Counted from the stretch's first letter, positions 51,301 to 62,564 are shown. The stretch: 64,000 nucleotides of DNA from Lucifuga dentata (GCA_014773175.1 VXCM01000912.1:62001-126000), one strand, 5' to 3'. Notes: generated from the letters alone by a model not told the origin. Made by a program: numbers and translations.

Positions 51301-54300
51301 TCATGATGTTTCTTCAGACTCACAAATCTCACACTGCAGCTCTAGTTGCTGTGAGAAATCAGGGTATTCTGTGGCAGCGAAGTTAAAAAGGCTCAGTCAG
51401 ATTCAAGCAAACCACACCTTAAGGGAGGCGGCTTCACACATCAAGAGTAAAGAGTGAGAAGTTTCGCAGGAACTGAAAATTTACTCCAAACAAAAACAAT
51501 TGGTCCTCCACCATCACAAGTCAGACTATACTCCTGGAGGACTGACTTGGTTGTAGAAAGATTTTATAATGTAAATTAACAAAAAAAAAAAAAAAAAAAA
51601 AAAACGAACAAGTTGACAAAAACCTCAAGAACACAAAATGTAATTCATATTCTCAATAGTTGTGTTTATGCTTCAGTAGAAGTATAAATTCATGGTTTCA
51701 CTACACCTAACAATGCAGTCATAAATATCTCCACCAGTGAGGTTAAGTTTTTACCCATGTTTGTCAGTTTGCTAGCAGGATAGCACAAAAAGTAACCGAT
51801 GGATTTCCACAAAAGTTTATGACTAGGTGGCAGTTTGGTCAAGGTAGGTTCGATTAGATTGCAAGGCAGATCTGGATACAGGATTTTTAAATCTGCAGCT
51901 AGATACCCACCCCCAGGGGCTAAGTACTTTAAAATGGTGAGCAGTTTGCATATCTGTATGACCCCTAGAGCAGAAGTTCACACTCCCTGAAGACTCTCCC
52001 ATATTGGACAGGACAAAGGGTAAAGACCAGACAAAAAGTAGTCCCATAGTCCTCCAGTTTGAGGGTTGATCAGTACATCAATATCTGCCCTCCTAAAACA
52101 TTGCAGCTACAGAAATATCCACAAATTATGCAACTAATTCAGATGAATTTTGGGTGCAAGTAAGGTATCCGGATCCACATCTGCATCAAAATTCTCATAG
52201 TGATCAATCACGCTGATTGGTTGATGAGAGCCATAATCTTGGTGAATACCTAAATTAGAATAATGGGGATTTAAATAAGGACGAATTGTGCACAATTTCA
52301 ACTAAGTCAGATGATTTGCAACAAAGTTAATGACTTTTTAATTGTTCCTATATTCCACCTGCAGACCAAATGCCATCAAAGTTTGCAAGTCTGCTCAGAG
52401 TGAATATGTGCATGTTACTTCATTTGGTTACGATTCTGCTCATTCATTTGGCTACGAATCTGTTCCATAGTTAAGGGAATTTGGATGAAATGGGTCACAT
52501 AAACAAGATAACCAATTAATTATAGGAAATATGCTTAGTTTTAACACTAAAAAAGTCTATAATTATTCTGCTGACACACTTCAGACTCCATAACTACAAG
52601 ACATGAATATCTTATGCATAACACTGAACCAGGATCATGCATTCACCTCCACTTTGTAATACTGTGAACCTGTCTAAGGTGCCTTGTCTGACACACATGA
52701 ATTGATCAAATCACTGCTCTATATATATACACATACATACACATACATATATACAGTATATATATATATAAATAAAACATAATTACAACAATTATTCAGA
52801 GTACAATACAATACAAAATACAATGACTGCCTCCTGTATTAAAAACACACTACAAGCTTTTAGTTTAAAAAATGTTTACCATTTCGCAGTGGTTATTGTG
52901 TGACACTGACCTTCCACATGCTGGCTTCTTTGCCGTACACAACAGCCATATTGTTCACCTTGTTTCTCTGAATATTCAGCCTCTCTGTCTCATTCAGCTC
53001 CTCAGCCACAAAACCCATAAAGGAGTTGTCTGGAGTGTGGGCTGCCAAGGACAAACGAAACAGTTGGCAAAAAAAAACATTACAAGTCCAATTTCACGTC
53101 TGAAAATATGAGATTAAACTGGAGGTGTTGAGGTAAACTGGCGTAGCTGTGGAGAATTTAGAAAAATACAGGGCACACTGTCTGAATTTTTTAAAACTGA
53201 AAATGATGGGTTTTTTTTTGTTTTTTTTGTTTAATACATTGTTCTTTTATCTATATTTGTGGCAGAGATATTTTTTATTATCAGGAAATGTTGATGAAAT
53301 GTTCATTGAGTTTGTTCACATCCCTGCAGCTAACAATGCCAGTGCTATAATCAGCAAATAATATATTCGTGTTCATGTTACCGTATCTCAATGACATTTT
53401 CACTGCAAGCCAACAACAACAAGGTGAAACAACATTAAAATGCAATGTTAAATGCTCTCTCTCATCTTGGCTGCAGTTTTAATCTGCGGATAGCTTTTGA
53501 TTGTATCTTTAATACGCCATGGTTTACAGCTTTCAGGACACTGAAGAAAACGGTGAATAGTTGCACACAAATGCCAAATCAACTACAACGGGAGATGTCA
53601 AGCTGTAAAGAGAAGCAAACAGCGATTTCATTCCATTTTCAACCAGAGATGAAAGCCAAAAGCTTTCAGAGTGTCAGGCTTCTGACAACAGTAAGTATAT
53701 TGGAACTGTTCTCACTCACAGTTAATTGGAAGGGTGCACAAACACCTTAAGGTTCTTCTGCCACCGATTGTACCAAATGTGCCTTGAGCATGTGTTTTTT
53801 GTTGTACAAGTGTGCATATATATGAGCTAGTGTGCCTGGTGTGTATGTGTGTGTGTGTGTGGTTGGTGGTGCCTGGCCATAGTAGGCAGCTCTGTGCATC
53901 TATTAGGAATGTTATACGAATGAGTTCTCTGGATGGCTTTTTACCCCTGAGACTGTGAGGCTCTGGATGGGATTTTAAAAAAACAAAGCACCAGATTTAA
54001 TGCATCTATAAGGGCAAATATCATTATGCAACCATGTTCCCCCATTCATAAACTCTTGAATGAGGCATTATTATGATATTTCCTCATTTACATGTCTGGG
54101 AAGCGATTCATAAAAACACTGTCACGCTGAAATTAAGATCTGTTTCAGTTGGGTGGTAAATTTCAGTATGAGATCTGAGTGATGTTCAATAAATTTAATA
54201 TTTCAGCCCACTCAGTTGATCGGTCAATGTATTTAAATTATTTTACTGAGTTTTATTTTATTATTGAGTTTTGATCTGATCTTGCACACGTTCTTGTGGC

Positions 54301-55709
54301 GCTGCACCTCTTCCTCAAGCATCATCTACTGAACTCTGCGTCTCTCTCTCTCTCTGTCACATCACACCGGACTCCCATTTTGTGTGTGGATATGTGTGGA
54401 TACTGTTGCAGTATTCTTTCCCTTGTAGCTTAAAATCTGAAACTCGAAGTAGAGAATTTAGGGTCTCCTTTGCTGATTTGACATATCAATTTCACTTTTT
54501 ACACCAGAGGAAGTGGTGTGTAAAGCATGGCTCTTAAATATGAGCCAGCTTATTAAGAGGCCGATCTTCATTGGCTTTCTTCCTGTGATACCCCTTACAA
54601 CAACGTGTCAGGGCAATAATGCGCTGAGTAATGTAAGGGAAGCTTCATGGCCTGACACTGTAGTTATCATGATTTTTAAAAATGAAACCTGTCCCATACA
54701 TTTTTGCTTACACACTCTCCTTGTTTTCATAACCATTTCCTGACTTCAATTTCTAAGAGAAATAAAGAGTGTTTATCACACATACCACAGACATCAAGCC
54801 AAGCTGTCCAAATCATTGGCCAATTTTTAAAGTTTGTGTAAAGTCAGTTTAACCCACGGTTAGGTCTTTTTCAGCAGTGAGAGTCAAAGCTGCTGTAATA
54901 TTTTTTTTTAAATATATTAACACTTAATAAATTCACTCTGCATGTATTTAAAAAGAGTTACATACAGTGACAATCCTAAAGAGAATTTTCACCCAACAAG
55001 CTTTTAGCTGCTTTTAGCAAATTATTTTGGTTTTATAGATGCTACACCTTAGCTGCTCTCATAATCTCTGATTTCCAGCAGTAGAAGGCAGCTTCCATTT
55101 TCATTAAATCTTAAATGTTTATATTAAAAAAAATTGTGATAAGCCCAATGTAAGATGCCTGCCCAGCACCAAACCAAACAACAGACAAAGTTAGCAACTA
55201 GCTCTTGAAGAAAGTTGACTACCAAGTAGCTAAAGACCCACAGTTCATCAGGGTGGATAGTAAACACATCTCCACTGTGTTGCTAATTCTACTCTGTCTA
55301 TAGTTATTATATTAACAGATGACAATTTGCTAAATGCTAACCATAACAACATTACAAGACCATAATTTGTCAGTCGGCTTATTTTTGCATTTTTCTGACA
55401 CCTAGTGGCCAAAATTGATTAATGCAGCTTTAACAGGTTCTATTGCTGTTGCTTTAGGATGGTGATTAAACTGATTCCTGTCAGATACTCATAGTATTGC
55501 AACCAACTGGGAATGACAGTTTGAGTTACTGTCATATCGTACTGTTTAAGTTCAAGTATGCTAGTTAAAAATAATAGTGAATATATTTAAGAAACTGCTC
55601 ATGTCTGACATTTTCTCTTACCTGTTTCCCATTTAGACTACAGGAGACTGCAGCCCATTTTGAGCTGACAAAATAAAGTTCTCTTCTTTCACTGCTGAGA
55701 TGGTACAGT

Positions 55710-55755
<46 letters not shown>

Positions 55756-58700
55756 CTACCTTGTAAGACCACAGTGGAAATGTGTACTTTATAAAAAATG
55801 AGAAACAGTATTGTATTAAATCCACATACGGAACATGGTCATGTACTGCTTGCTGTGAAGGTTCCAGTAGCCCCAGTTGGTTCTGTAGCCATGCAGAGTG
55901 GCATACTCCTCATGGTTGTAGGCAGGCTCAGTGCCGAAGGTGTCAATCACTCGGATGTGGCACCTGAGACAAAATGAGAAATCGGCTGAGCTGAGCTGGG
56001 TGAAACAGTCAAACACTAACTTAAAAAAGAGAAAAAAAATAAGTGTATTTTCTTGGTGCACATCACCAAACAGCAAACACATAGTTACAGCAGAAATAAC
56101 ATGGCCACAGAATTAGACATTAATGACATATTGATCCACATAAAAATCACATTCTATAAAAAGCCACATAAAGATAAACGGTATTATCATCTTGAGTTAT
56201 GAGAGCTCATCTGAGTTTTGTAACAGCGCCTTGTTCTCATGGTCCTGCCTTGTAAAGCTGTCAGTGGTGATGGATGTTCATCCTCCCTCACTAAGCAGAA
56301 CTTATATAGGCCTTAAGGTGAGAGGCATGGGCTTAAATCACAGCCCTTTTTAACTTCCACCACAGGGTAATTGGCTGGAACGGATCACATGACACAACAT
56401 GGAAGGGTCTAAGTCGAAGCTAAATTTTAGAACACATTTTAAGTTATATTTTAAGTTAATACTAAACATGCTTTTTTTTTCCAGGTGAGGTGGCTCTTTC
56501 CTTATTAGCGTCTGTCATGAAGGGGATTGTGAATCGCTCTTTGTCTGTCTTTCTTCCTCCGTAGGGTGTCTGGGCTCACTCTCAGGGACAGGGTGAGAAA
56601 CTTGGACATCCGGGAGGGACTAGGAGTAGAGCCGCTGCTCCTCCACATTGAAAGGAGTCAGTTGAGGTGGTTCGGGCACCTAATAAGGATGCCCCCTGGT
56701 CGCCTCCCTAGGGAGGTCTTCCAGGCACGTCCAACTGGGAAGAGGCCCTGGGGAAGGCCCAGGACACGCTGGAGGGATTACATCTCCCGGCTGGCCTGGG
56801 AACGCCTCAGAGTCCCCCAGGAGGAGTTAGAGGGCCTGGCTGGGGACAGGAAGTGTGGGCCGGTCTGCTTAGTCTGCTGCCACCGCGACCCGGATAAGCG
56901 GAGGATAATGGATGGATGGAATGGATGGACTAAACATGCTCATTGGCCATGCACGATTCTCTCTGGATTTGCTGGGAAACGCTTCAAATTCTCTGTGGTA
57001 ATGTTGATGCAAGACATCAACAGGGATTACACTGCTTCATCTACATCAACACCTATTAAGCAATTTTGTGCATTCAATTTGAATCATATGACTTAAAAGC
57101 TTGTTATGTTTATGTGAAAGCATTGCTACTACTGCTGATCCCACTGAGAACTGACATCTGATTTTGCAGCTCTGTGCAGCTTTCAGTTACTTTGAGCTCA
57201 CTGCTTTGGCTATCCATCAAAACCAAAACGGTGCTGCCTCGTGTTAAAGGGCAGAGAGCTGAAGCAAAGAAATGATGACTGCAGAAAGTCTGATAGTTTG
57301 TAAGACAAAGAGAGCCTGATATTTTGCCTCAGGAAGCCAAAACAGGACTAAAGCATTGTGAATATTTGACTTATATTCAGCAGGTGGCCAGAGAAGAGAC
57401 TAGAAAACAATTCCAATGTTGGTTTCTGCTAAATGTGCAAGTCGACAATTGTGTAACACATTAGAAATGCCATGTTGATGTGCAAAATGTCCTTTTTGCC
57501 TTCTAATGGTCAAAAATCCCTTAGGACAGTGTTAAAACATCATAAACTGTTTTTTGTGTTGATGTTTTCCCAGATCAAATTCCAGCAAACAAACTGCTGT
57601 GGCATAAAAGACTAATGATGCATTTATTTGACAATGAACAGCCAGAGAGGAAGCATAAACATAATTATATATCTCCATTTTATCAGCGGTGAAGATACAG
57701 ACTGAGAAGGAAATCAATTAATGTAATCTGATTTGAGATCATTGATTCTCTTAGCTGCTGAGGAAATGAAAGTATCAGTGTGTTGCTGCGTGACAGCTGA
57801 TGAGAGCTGGTCGATCAGCTGAACTTGGACGGATGCTGATGGTAATCAGCAGAGACTTTCTTTGGTGAGCTGCCAGGGTAAATTCGCAATGTGATTCATA
57901 TGCTAAGGATGAATTATGTGAAATGCCTGCATCTGCTGCCCAGTTATTTAAAGCATGCCGCAAACTTCCTTTTACATATTCAGACCAAACTATGATAAAC
58001 AGTTGGGTTGAATGAATACAATAAAGTCCCACATTATAATCTCAAATGCAGTGAACCCCAGAGGATCATCCTTCACTGCAGCATTACTTTTTACAATGCT
58101 ATAACTTTAATTTTTTTATTTTCATTTATTCTTTTTCCTTTTTCACATTATATTTTTCCAACGGAGTTGTGGCTTGGATTAAGAGTTGCATTGTTTTTTC
58201 GGCTTGAATAAAAGAGGATTTCTCATATAATACGAATGTGTCAGTGCAGCCCAGTTGGCACAAAGGAGCAAAAAATGACCAAATTGTGTATGATCAGAGC
58301 ACAAAGCTAACACACAGTGGGGGGGGGACCAACTTTTTGGACATATCGGTTTGTTTGATAATTCACAAATTCAACAAGCTCTATTTCACTATCGAACTAT
58401 AAAATCTCACATTGTGTGAACTTAATCCTTTTAACAAAAGAACCCCAGTTCATAGAAAAAATACACGTTATACAGTAGTTTGGATGTTTAACACTGAGGC
58501 ATACCAAGAGACATTAAATCAGCTTGCATCTGCTCCATTGATCACACGACCCCAATTGGAAGAATTTTGCTGGTGCCGTAGAGTTACAAGCTTCTAAGAC
58601 CAATCAGTCAATAAGCCATTAGTGAAGTGTTTCACTGTTAAAGGCAATTACAGGGAACAAAAATAGATTTGAGAACAGCACAAAAAGCAAAAGCAAATGA

Positions 58701-58878
58701 TAGTTTTCAACATGACACACTGAGAATGAAAGAGAGTGAGTGTGAAGGACTGACTTGTGCTTCTTCAGTGAAAGACCCATGTGCTGCTTCATTTGCTGCA
58801 AGCCGTGGTAGTCAGTGTAGATGAGGTCAAAGGGCAGAGGTCCTGTCAAAGGACAGCTTCCTCTTCCAGGAGGGACCC
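38026..58878 (-). CDS. mgat5b: mgat5b: alpha-1,6-mannosylglycoprotein 6-beta-GlcNAc-transferase B, C-terminal half
   Basis: Ten minus-strand coding exons join in phase into about 453 residues matching the C-terminal part of GT18-family MGAT5B (GnT-Vb/IX; human about 790 residues). This Golgi type II membrane enzyme transfers GlcNAc from UDP-GlcNAc in beta-1,6 linkage to O-mannosyl and N-glycans, mainly in brain. Visible blocks are PLPFDLIYTDYHGLQQMKQH, CHIRVIDTFGTEPAYNHEEY, YGYRT-like HGYRTNWGYWN, FVKNHGLLPQQELQQLLRKA, the donor-site block GFGFPYEGPAPLEAIANGC, LPYEYTCEGMLER and the Cys-rich end CPCRDYRTGQVALCRDCL. It is MGAT5B and not MGAT5 because of RPPEVPAFVKNHG and a Leu-Gln insert supplied by a 6-nt microexon. 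The N-terminal cytosolic, membrane and stem exons are not visible and should lie beyond 64,000. The last exon holds an assembly duplication. Confidence 0.95.
38642..38665. repeat. Poly(T) tract with single N
   Basis: N at 38,650 in a T run, in the last mgat5b intron. Confidence 0.8.
38871..39142 (-). CDS. mgat5b: mgat5b visible exon 9
   Basis: 90 codons plus 2 nt: DFCSPEAPFPPLNSSRTWVG to GLICEPALYRFINVKEAFS. It contains three N-glycosylation sequons (NSS three times) and conserved Cys residues. The first half is poorly conserved in the family. Donor GC|GTAAGA. Confidence 0.94.
39937..40560 (-). mobile_element. CR1/L2/Rex-type LINE 3' fragment, with assembly duplication
   Basis: On the minus strand: AARVLIKTRKFDSITPVL, LHWLPVYGRWDFMMLLLTYK, APSYLAELLQP, then frame-shifted GSQAFSYRAPVLWNSLP, the conserved C terminus of teleost CR1/L2/Rex-like ORF2. 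A 3' UTR follows, ending TTGGGCTATATAAATAAACT. A 63-bp stretch is duplicated around an N at 40,036 (39,973-40,035 equals 40,037-40,099). Located in an mgat5b intron, same orientation as the gene. Confidence 0.75.
40561..43916. other. mgat5b intron, nothing coding recognised
   Basis: The intron between 44,371 and 39,143 holds the poly(C) tract, a (GT)n at about 40,797-40,820, and AT-rich sequence in which I see no gene. Confidence 0.4.
40609..40640. repeat. Poly(C) tract with single N
   Basis: N at 40,628 inside a C run. Confidence 0.85.
43917..44155 (+). repeat. SINE-like teleost dispersed repeat, copy 2
   Basis: CATCCATCCATCATTCTCTA, GGGCTGGAGCCTGTCCCAGC, ATTGGGTTAGAGGTC, GAGAACATGCAAGCTCCA and GGACCTTCTTGCTGTGAGGC are landmarks of a widespread fish repeat. 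It is internally deleted relative to the usual pattern. Confidence 0.65.
44372..44446 (-). CDS. mgat5b: mgat5b visible exon 8
   Basis: 25 codons, phase 0: VEPFLPYEYTCEGMLERLHA, YIQNQ. Acceptor TCTGTTTGCAG, donor CAG|GTGGGG. Confidence 0.95.
44447..45243. other. mgat5b intron segment, nothing recognised
   Basis: No repeats or exons that I can name. Confidence 0.4.
45244..45368. repeat. 62-bp direct duplication around N, ending in (GA)n
   Basis: 45,244-45,305 and 45,307-45,368 are the same sequence (TGCCTTTTGGGCATC ... (GA)n GT) separated by a single N at 45,306. Probable unmerged contig ends at a microsatellite. Confidence 0.85.
45602..46210. mobile_element. TTAA MITE, copy D (both ends intact)
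   Basis: Starts TTAAAGGACCATATCACCCA and ends GGATGGTATGGTCCTTTAA. The two ends pair over about 70 bp with mismatches (for example AGCCTAATATATTCA is shared in inverted form), so these are long terminal inverted repeats. There is no transposase frame. Internal T run with N at 45,868. Confidence 0.75.
46211..47863. other. mgat5b intron segment, nothing recognised
   Basis: Only short AT-rich frames. A short tandem segment (CAGCAGTAAACACAA...CTA) repeats near 47,340-47,405. Confidence 0.4.
47864..47980 (-). CDS. mgat5b: mgat5b visible exon 7
   Basis: 39 codons, phase 0: VSSQHPYAEQYIGRPHVITV, DFNNSKEFVAAIRDIMTTN. Donor AAT|GTATGT. Confidence 0.95.
48127..48273 (-). CDS. mgat5b: mgat5b visible exon 6
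   Basis: 49 codons, phase 0: LFIGFGFPYEGPAPLEAIAN, GCIFLQPKFNPPHSSLNHEF, FRGKPTSRK. This is the best-conserved catalytic and nucleotide-sugar block of the GT18 family. Confidence 0.96.
49211..49237. repeat. Poly(T) tract with single N
   Basis: N at 49,224. The tract lies about 25 nt past the exon 5 donor. Confidence 0.8.
49262..49417 (-). CDS. mgat5b: mgat5b visible exon 5
   Basis: 52 codons, phase 0: GKEKSLAILHRYMEIHGTVY, YEAQRPPEVPAFVKNHGLLP, QQELQQLLRKAK. It begins exactly after the Leu-Gln pair supplied by the microexon. Donor AAG|GTGGGA. Confidence 0.95.
49418..51020. other. mgat5b intron, no gene seen
   Basis: Contains a poly(C) run with an N (50,231-50,250, N at 50,240). No coding exon or nameable repeat. 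Confidence 0.4.
51021..51026 (-). CDS. mgat5b: mgat5b visible exon 4: 6-nt microexon (Leu-Gln)
   Basis: Between exon ...ASMWK (52,911) and exon GKEKSL... (49,417), human MGAT5B has Leu-Gln (WKLQGKEK). On the minus strand CCACACAG|CTTCAA|GTAAGTA gives exactly CTT-CAA, in phase 0, with a consensus donor and an AG acceptor. The upstream polypyrimidine tract is weak, as is common for regulated microexons. Without it the frame stays open, so an isoform lacking the two residues is possible. Confidence 0.8.
51583..51604. repeat. Poly(A) tract
   Basis: A homopolymer in an mgat5b intron, no N. Confidence 0.85.
51720..51880 (+). repeat. Dispersed teleost repeat, copy 4
   Basis: CTCCACCAGTGAGGTTAAGT, CAGTTTGCTAGCAGGATAGC and GATGGATTTCCACAAAAGTT match the CCAAGGAGG-type family. 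A further related piece (GTATCCGGATCCACATCTGC) is at about 52,168-52,190. Confidence 0.5.
52911..53041 (-). CDS. mgat5b: mgat5b visible exon 3
   Basis: 2 nt completing Pro, then 43 codons: HTPDNSFMGFVAEELNETER, LNIQRNKVNNMAVVYGKEAS, MWK. Contains one sequon (NET). Donor AAG|GTCAGT. Confidence 0.95.
53042..55829. other. mgat5b intron, simple repeats only
   Basis: Contains a short (GT)n at about 53,838-53,862 and a longer (GT)n at about 55,711-55,755. I see no gene in the remainder. Confidence 0.4.
55830..55963 (-). CDS. mgat5b: mgat5b visible exon 2
   Basis: 1 nt completing Lys, 44 codons, 1 nt carried over: CHIRVIDTFGTEPAYNHEEY, ATLHGYRTNWGYWNLHSKQY, MTMF. Near-identical to MGAT5B. Donor TTCC|GTATGT. 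Confidence 0.96.
56485..56935 (+). mobile_element. RTE-type LINE ORF2 3' end
   Basis: The frame LTLRDRVRNLDIREGLGVEP, LLLHIERSQLRWFGHLIRMP, GRLPREVFQARPTGKRPWGR, PRTRWRDYISRLAWERLRVP is the conserved C terminus of a widespread fish LINE. It ends in a short (ATGGATGG)n-type tail (56,908-56,930), as is usual for RTE-like elements. 5'-truncated, frame largely intact, opposite strand to mgat5b. GC content is well above the neighbourhood. Confidence 0.8.
56936..58754. other. mgat5b intron, nothing recognised
   Basis: AT-rich, with a G run at 58,319-58,328. I see no exons or nameable repeats. Confidence 0.4.
58755..58878 (-). CDS. mgat5b: mgat5b visible exon 1 (5'-most in the window)
   Basis: 2 nt completing Gly, 40 codons, 2 nt carried over: VPPGRGSCPLTGPLPFDLIY, TDYHGLQQMKQHMGLSLKKH. 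The acceptor TTTTTAG|GG implies an upstream exon ending in phase 1. That exon (the stretch before LGVPPGRG in human) was not found in 58,879-64,000. Confidence 0.94.
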
Positions 58879-59816
58879 CTAAAAACCTGCACAGAGGTCA
58901 GATGTGGTTCAATGCACATTTTAAGATCATGCACTGCCTAATAATATGCACAGTGACATGACATACAATCACAGCAGTACGGAAAAATCAAACTGTGTCA
59001 TCATGTTGTGAAGGATGTCAGTGCTGTCAATAGCTGATGGCAGAACCATTCAACTACAACACAGAATTTGAAGCTACCAGGCCAGGATGACCACAGCGTG
59101 TCATCTTCAGACCCACATGCAAAAACACATGTAAACACAGAATTTTTAACCACATCTTTGAGAGATACAATGGAATGGCTGCTTATAACGATTGCTTGTG
59201 TTCTACCTGCTTTTATCATAAAATTATGCAAGGACTTATGCAAATGCATTTGGCCTCAAGAGAGTGTCATCATCACAGGCTGATGTCTTCGTTTGTATCA
59301 TAAGGTCAATTATCAGATGTTTGTGGACCATGAGGGTATGTACGCATGTAGCACCTTTGAGCAGAAAAGGTGCTGCCGAATGCTTTGAGCGGCAAAAAAA
59401 TGTTAAGGCCATCTGAAAAAAGTTGCAGACAGCACAACGGACAAAAAACAACTCGGCTGTTGGCCCAGTTTGCTTGCTACTAGCTTTGGCTCTAACTTTT
59501 GAGAAGGACGGTGTTAATAAAAGTGCTCATGTTGTGGTTACATAACATTCTCTGTTGGAGAATGTAACAACAAGGGATGTTTAATCATCATTTCCAGGAG
59601 CTCCAGAAAAGTGTATTCATGCTCAGATACCATCAGTACCATCCTCTCATCAGCTTCGTTGTGACTGGTCAGGTGATATAAAAAAAAAGGACTTGATGTA
59701 ACAGAGCACTAAATATTTTTCAACTTGCAAAGGCACATTTCTCTGCCAACAGCCTGTCTTGCTGCAGCCTAAAGCATTGGCAGCACATTTTGAAAGAAGG
59801 CTGCTTCTCAATGCTA

Positions 59817-59854
59817 AAAAAAAAAAAAAAAAAANAAAAAAAAAAAAAAAAAAA
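59817..59854. repeat. Poly(A) tract with single N
   Basis: N at 59,835 inside about 37 A. Confidence 0.85.
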
Positions 59855-60449
59855 GGAGTGGAGAAAACAGTGAATGTATCCCTTTTATGTGATACACATG
59901 ATACACGTGTGATGACAGTAATATTCCAGGAATGTCTATTACACAGAAAGCATTTGTGGTGTTTCAGGCTAATTACATACTATTACTAAAGTAGCACGGC
60001 TGTGTAAGGTTCTGTGTTGTGTACCAGCCCCACAATCCTGACAGCAAGAATCTGCTGACGAAAAATGTGATATAAGACCAGATGAGAGGAGTTAAAACAG
60101 CTTTATATTACCAAAAACAGGAAAGATGGGAGATGCCAATTAGTAGTCCATCTTGTGACAAGGCGCAACTCAACTTCAGCATGATATGCTTTCAGTTAGG
60201 ATCAAGGTAACACTGAGAAAATGCAATCAAGCATACTGTTCTTCATTAAAGGATGAAGCTGCTTTGTCAAACTTCAGCAGTTCCTAAGAGCAACATCACA
60301 CTGCAAAAACAGCACAGTGAGGAGTGTAGGTGGATGTGCAGGTCTCATACATTCTGTTCCAAAATGGATCCATAAAACAGAAACAGGATATGGCTCAAAA
60401 ATTTAACATGAAACATTTTCAGCCATTTCGTAAAATGCACAACAATCAG

Positions 60450-60451
<2 letters not shown>

Positions 60452-60485
<34 letters not shown>

Positions 60486-60500
60486 NCCCCCTCCCTCCCC
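60452..60500. repeat. (CT)n then C-rich tract with N
   Basis: CT repeat interrupted by an N at 60,486, then CCCCCTCCCTCCCC. Confidence 0.85.
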
Positions 60501-61479
60501 TTCCCCACTATGCCCCACAGTTTTGTCTCCTAAATTGAAATGAAAGATCCATTATGGCCCCGTACTGATTTCATGTACTGTATATACCATTTACTTTAAA
60601 TACACACTCACACATACAGTAAACATAATACACTCTTTCCAGACAAACATGTTCAAAATGAGGCAAAGCACTCGCTTAAAGATTACAACAAACTGCTTTT
60701 GATTTTTTTTTAACATATGTGCTTAACTAATAACTTTACAGAGGCTTGTATCTTATAGGGTTGACTTTTGCAATGCTATTTCTAAAACAATCTGGGATCT
60801 GGGATCCGGAAATGCAGTTAATGCCAAAAGCTGATATTCATTTTGAATAAAATTTAAAGCTTGGACTGAAAAAATATAACCAAATATGGCCTAAACCAAA
60901 CACAGCAAGTCCAAACCAAACTGCTGCCAAAAACAACAGACTGTGAGCCCAGACACAAATACAGCTAAAAACATGTGATGTCTAATTTCTATTTATCTAT
61001 TTTTCCCCAAATCAAAACTATTAAACCTATAGAAGACTTAATCTAAGATCAATGTTGGTTAATATATATTTTTACAGTGAGTTTACATGTTATTTGCTTT
61101 AAAAAAAAAAAAAAACAATTGAAGTTACAAAGAAAAAACTAATCATTTTATGGATTTAAAAATCACATTGTATTTATTTGGCGTTTCTGATGCAAATCCA
61201 GATGCCATTCTAGCAGGAGTCTTTCTTCATATGATTATGGAGCTCATATCAAAAGAGAATAGTGCCTAAGCTTCTAGTTAAATATAACCAACAGGTTCTT
61301 ATGTCAAGGAAAAGTGACAGCTAGCAATGAGAGCAGGTAGGATCATTAAATCAGGTATGAATATTACAGTGAAGCTCTGAATATTTTAGTGTATCTGAAC
61401 TGCACACACGTCATGTTTTTGCATCAATAGTACACACCTATCACCTTCCAATCACTCTGCACAACTTAGAAACCACATA

Positions 61480-61483
61480 CACA

Positions 61484-61527
<44 letters not shown>
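61480..61527. repeat. (CA)n microsatellite
   Basis: About 23 CA units. Confidence 0.9.
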
Positions 61528-62227
61528 CTACAAAACAAGAACCTATTGATCTGTCTTTGGCCACAGAACATATTTAGTCAGCACTGCAACCTTGCTGAAA
61601 CAGGAATGGAGGCCAGTTCCCCTGCAGCTGAAGGGATAATGAGGAAGATGGTGTCATCCGGTGGTGCTTTAAGCTGCAGTTTCATCAGTCAAAGGTAACA
61701 CAGGATGCCATTGTAGTGCTTACACAAACAAAAAAGCTCTTCAGCTAAGCAGTATTTCAGTTCTCATTGACACTGTGCATGTGCACAGCAAAATTCCAGA
61801 ATGGTAACACGCAGTCAACCAGACCAGATTGAATTTTGCCCCAGAAAGGATATGATACAGCAATATAGTGTGGTCAATTTAACAGCCAGCGTCATATTTT
61901 ACTCACACAGAATGAGTTTGTCAGGCTTATTTTCAGGAGTGGTGCATAAAATTCCATTCAAATCTGCATTTAACAAAACCTGTGTGTGATTTAGTCATTT
62001 CTTAAAATGTTTATAATTAATTTTTTACATCAACAAAAACAGCAAAGGGGTCGACAGTATAAAAAAACAAAAGAACTGAATTTTACTTGAATTGAGAATC
62101 AAGCAGCTCCTGGAGGGAAACTAACATGAAAAGTATTTCTTATAGAAACCGTAGTTTCTATAAGTATATAGGAACTGTTCGAAGACTTAATTGAATACAT
62201 GGAAGCAAAGAAAACTTTATGATTGAT

Positions 62228-62228
62228 C

Positions 62229-62280
<52 letters not shown>

Positions 62281-62281
62281 N

Positions 62282-62334
<53 letters not shown>

Positions 62335-62335
62335 G
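62228..62335. repeat. (CT)n(CA)n compound microsatellite duplicated around an N
   Basis: A CT tract followed by CACACA appears twice, separated by the N at 62,281. As with the other junctions, this is probably one locus assembled twice. Confidence 0.85.
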
Positions 62336-62502
62336 AAGATGACAGTGTGCTCTGGAGGAAAAAACATCTTTTGGTGTGGCCAACCCACTGAGACTTCAAA
62401 GAGCACAAATAATTTGAGGAGAGAGAAGGGAGGAGGAGAAAAATAATTGCAAAAAAGAAAGACTGCAAAGAAAAGTACAAAGGTAGAAGACTTACATAAA
62501 TT

Positions 62503-62564
62503 TCCTGAAACCGCTTGACAGCCACCATCATGCACAATTTCTCTGCCTCACAGCTGGCCACTGG
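62503..62564 (-). other. Unassigned exon-like frame with good start and donor
   Basis: On the minus strand GCCATGG begins MVPVASCEAEKLCMMVAVKR then FQEIY, ending at a consensus donor TAT|GTAAGTC. It matches no MGAT5B segment I know, and its phase-0 end does not fit the phase-1 acceptor at 58,878. It could be an alternative first exon, a non-coding exon or chance. Confidence 0.2.

Larger units (their letters stand above)
58879..62220. other. mgat5b intron (5' side), repeats only
   Basis: Searched for upstream mgat5b exons without success. Holds an A run with N at 59,835, a (CT)n with N at 60,486 and a (CA)n at about 61,480-61,527. Confidence 0.4.

Noticed and set aside
56566..57096. 176-codon plus-strand frame as a host gene
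   Set aside because: It is the conserved end of a teleost RTE-type LINE, followed by a GGATGGAT tail and read-through into intron.
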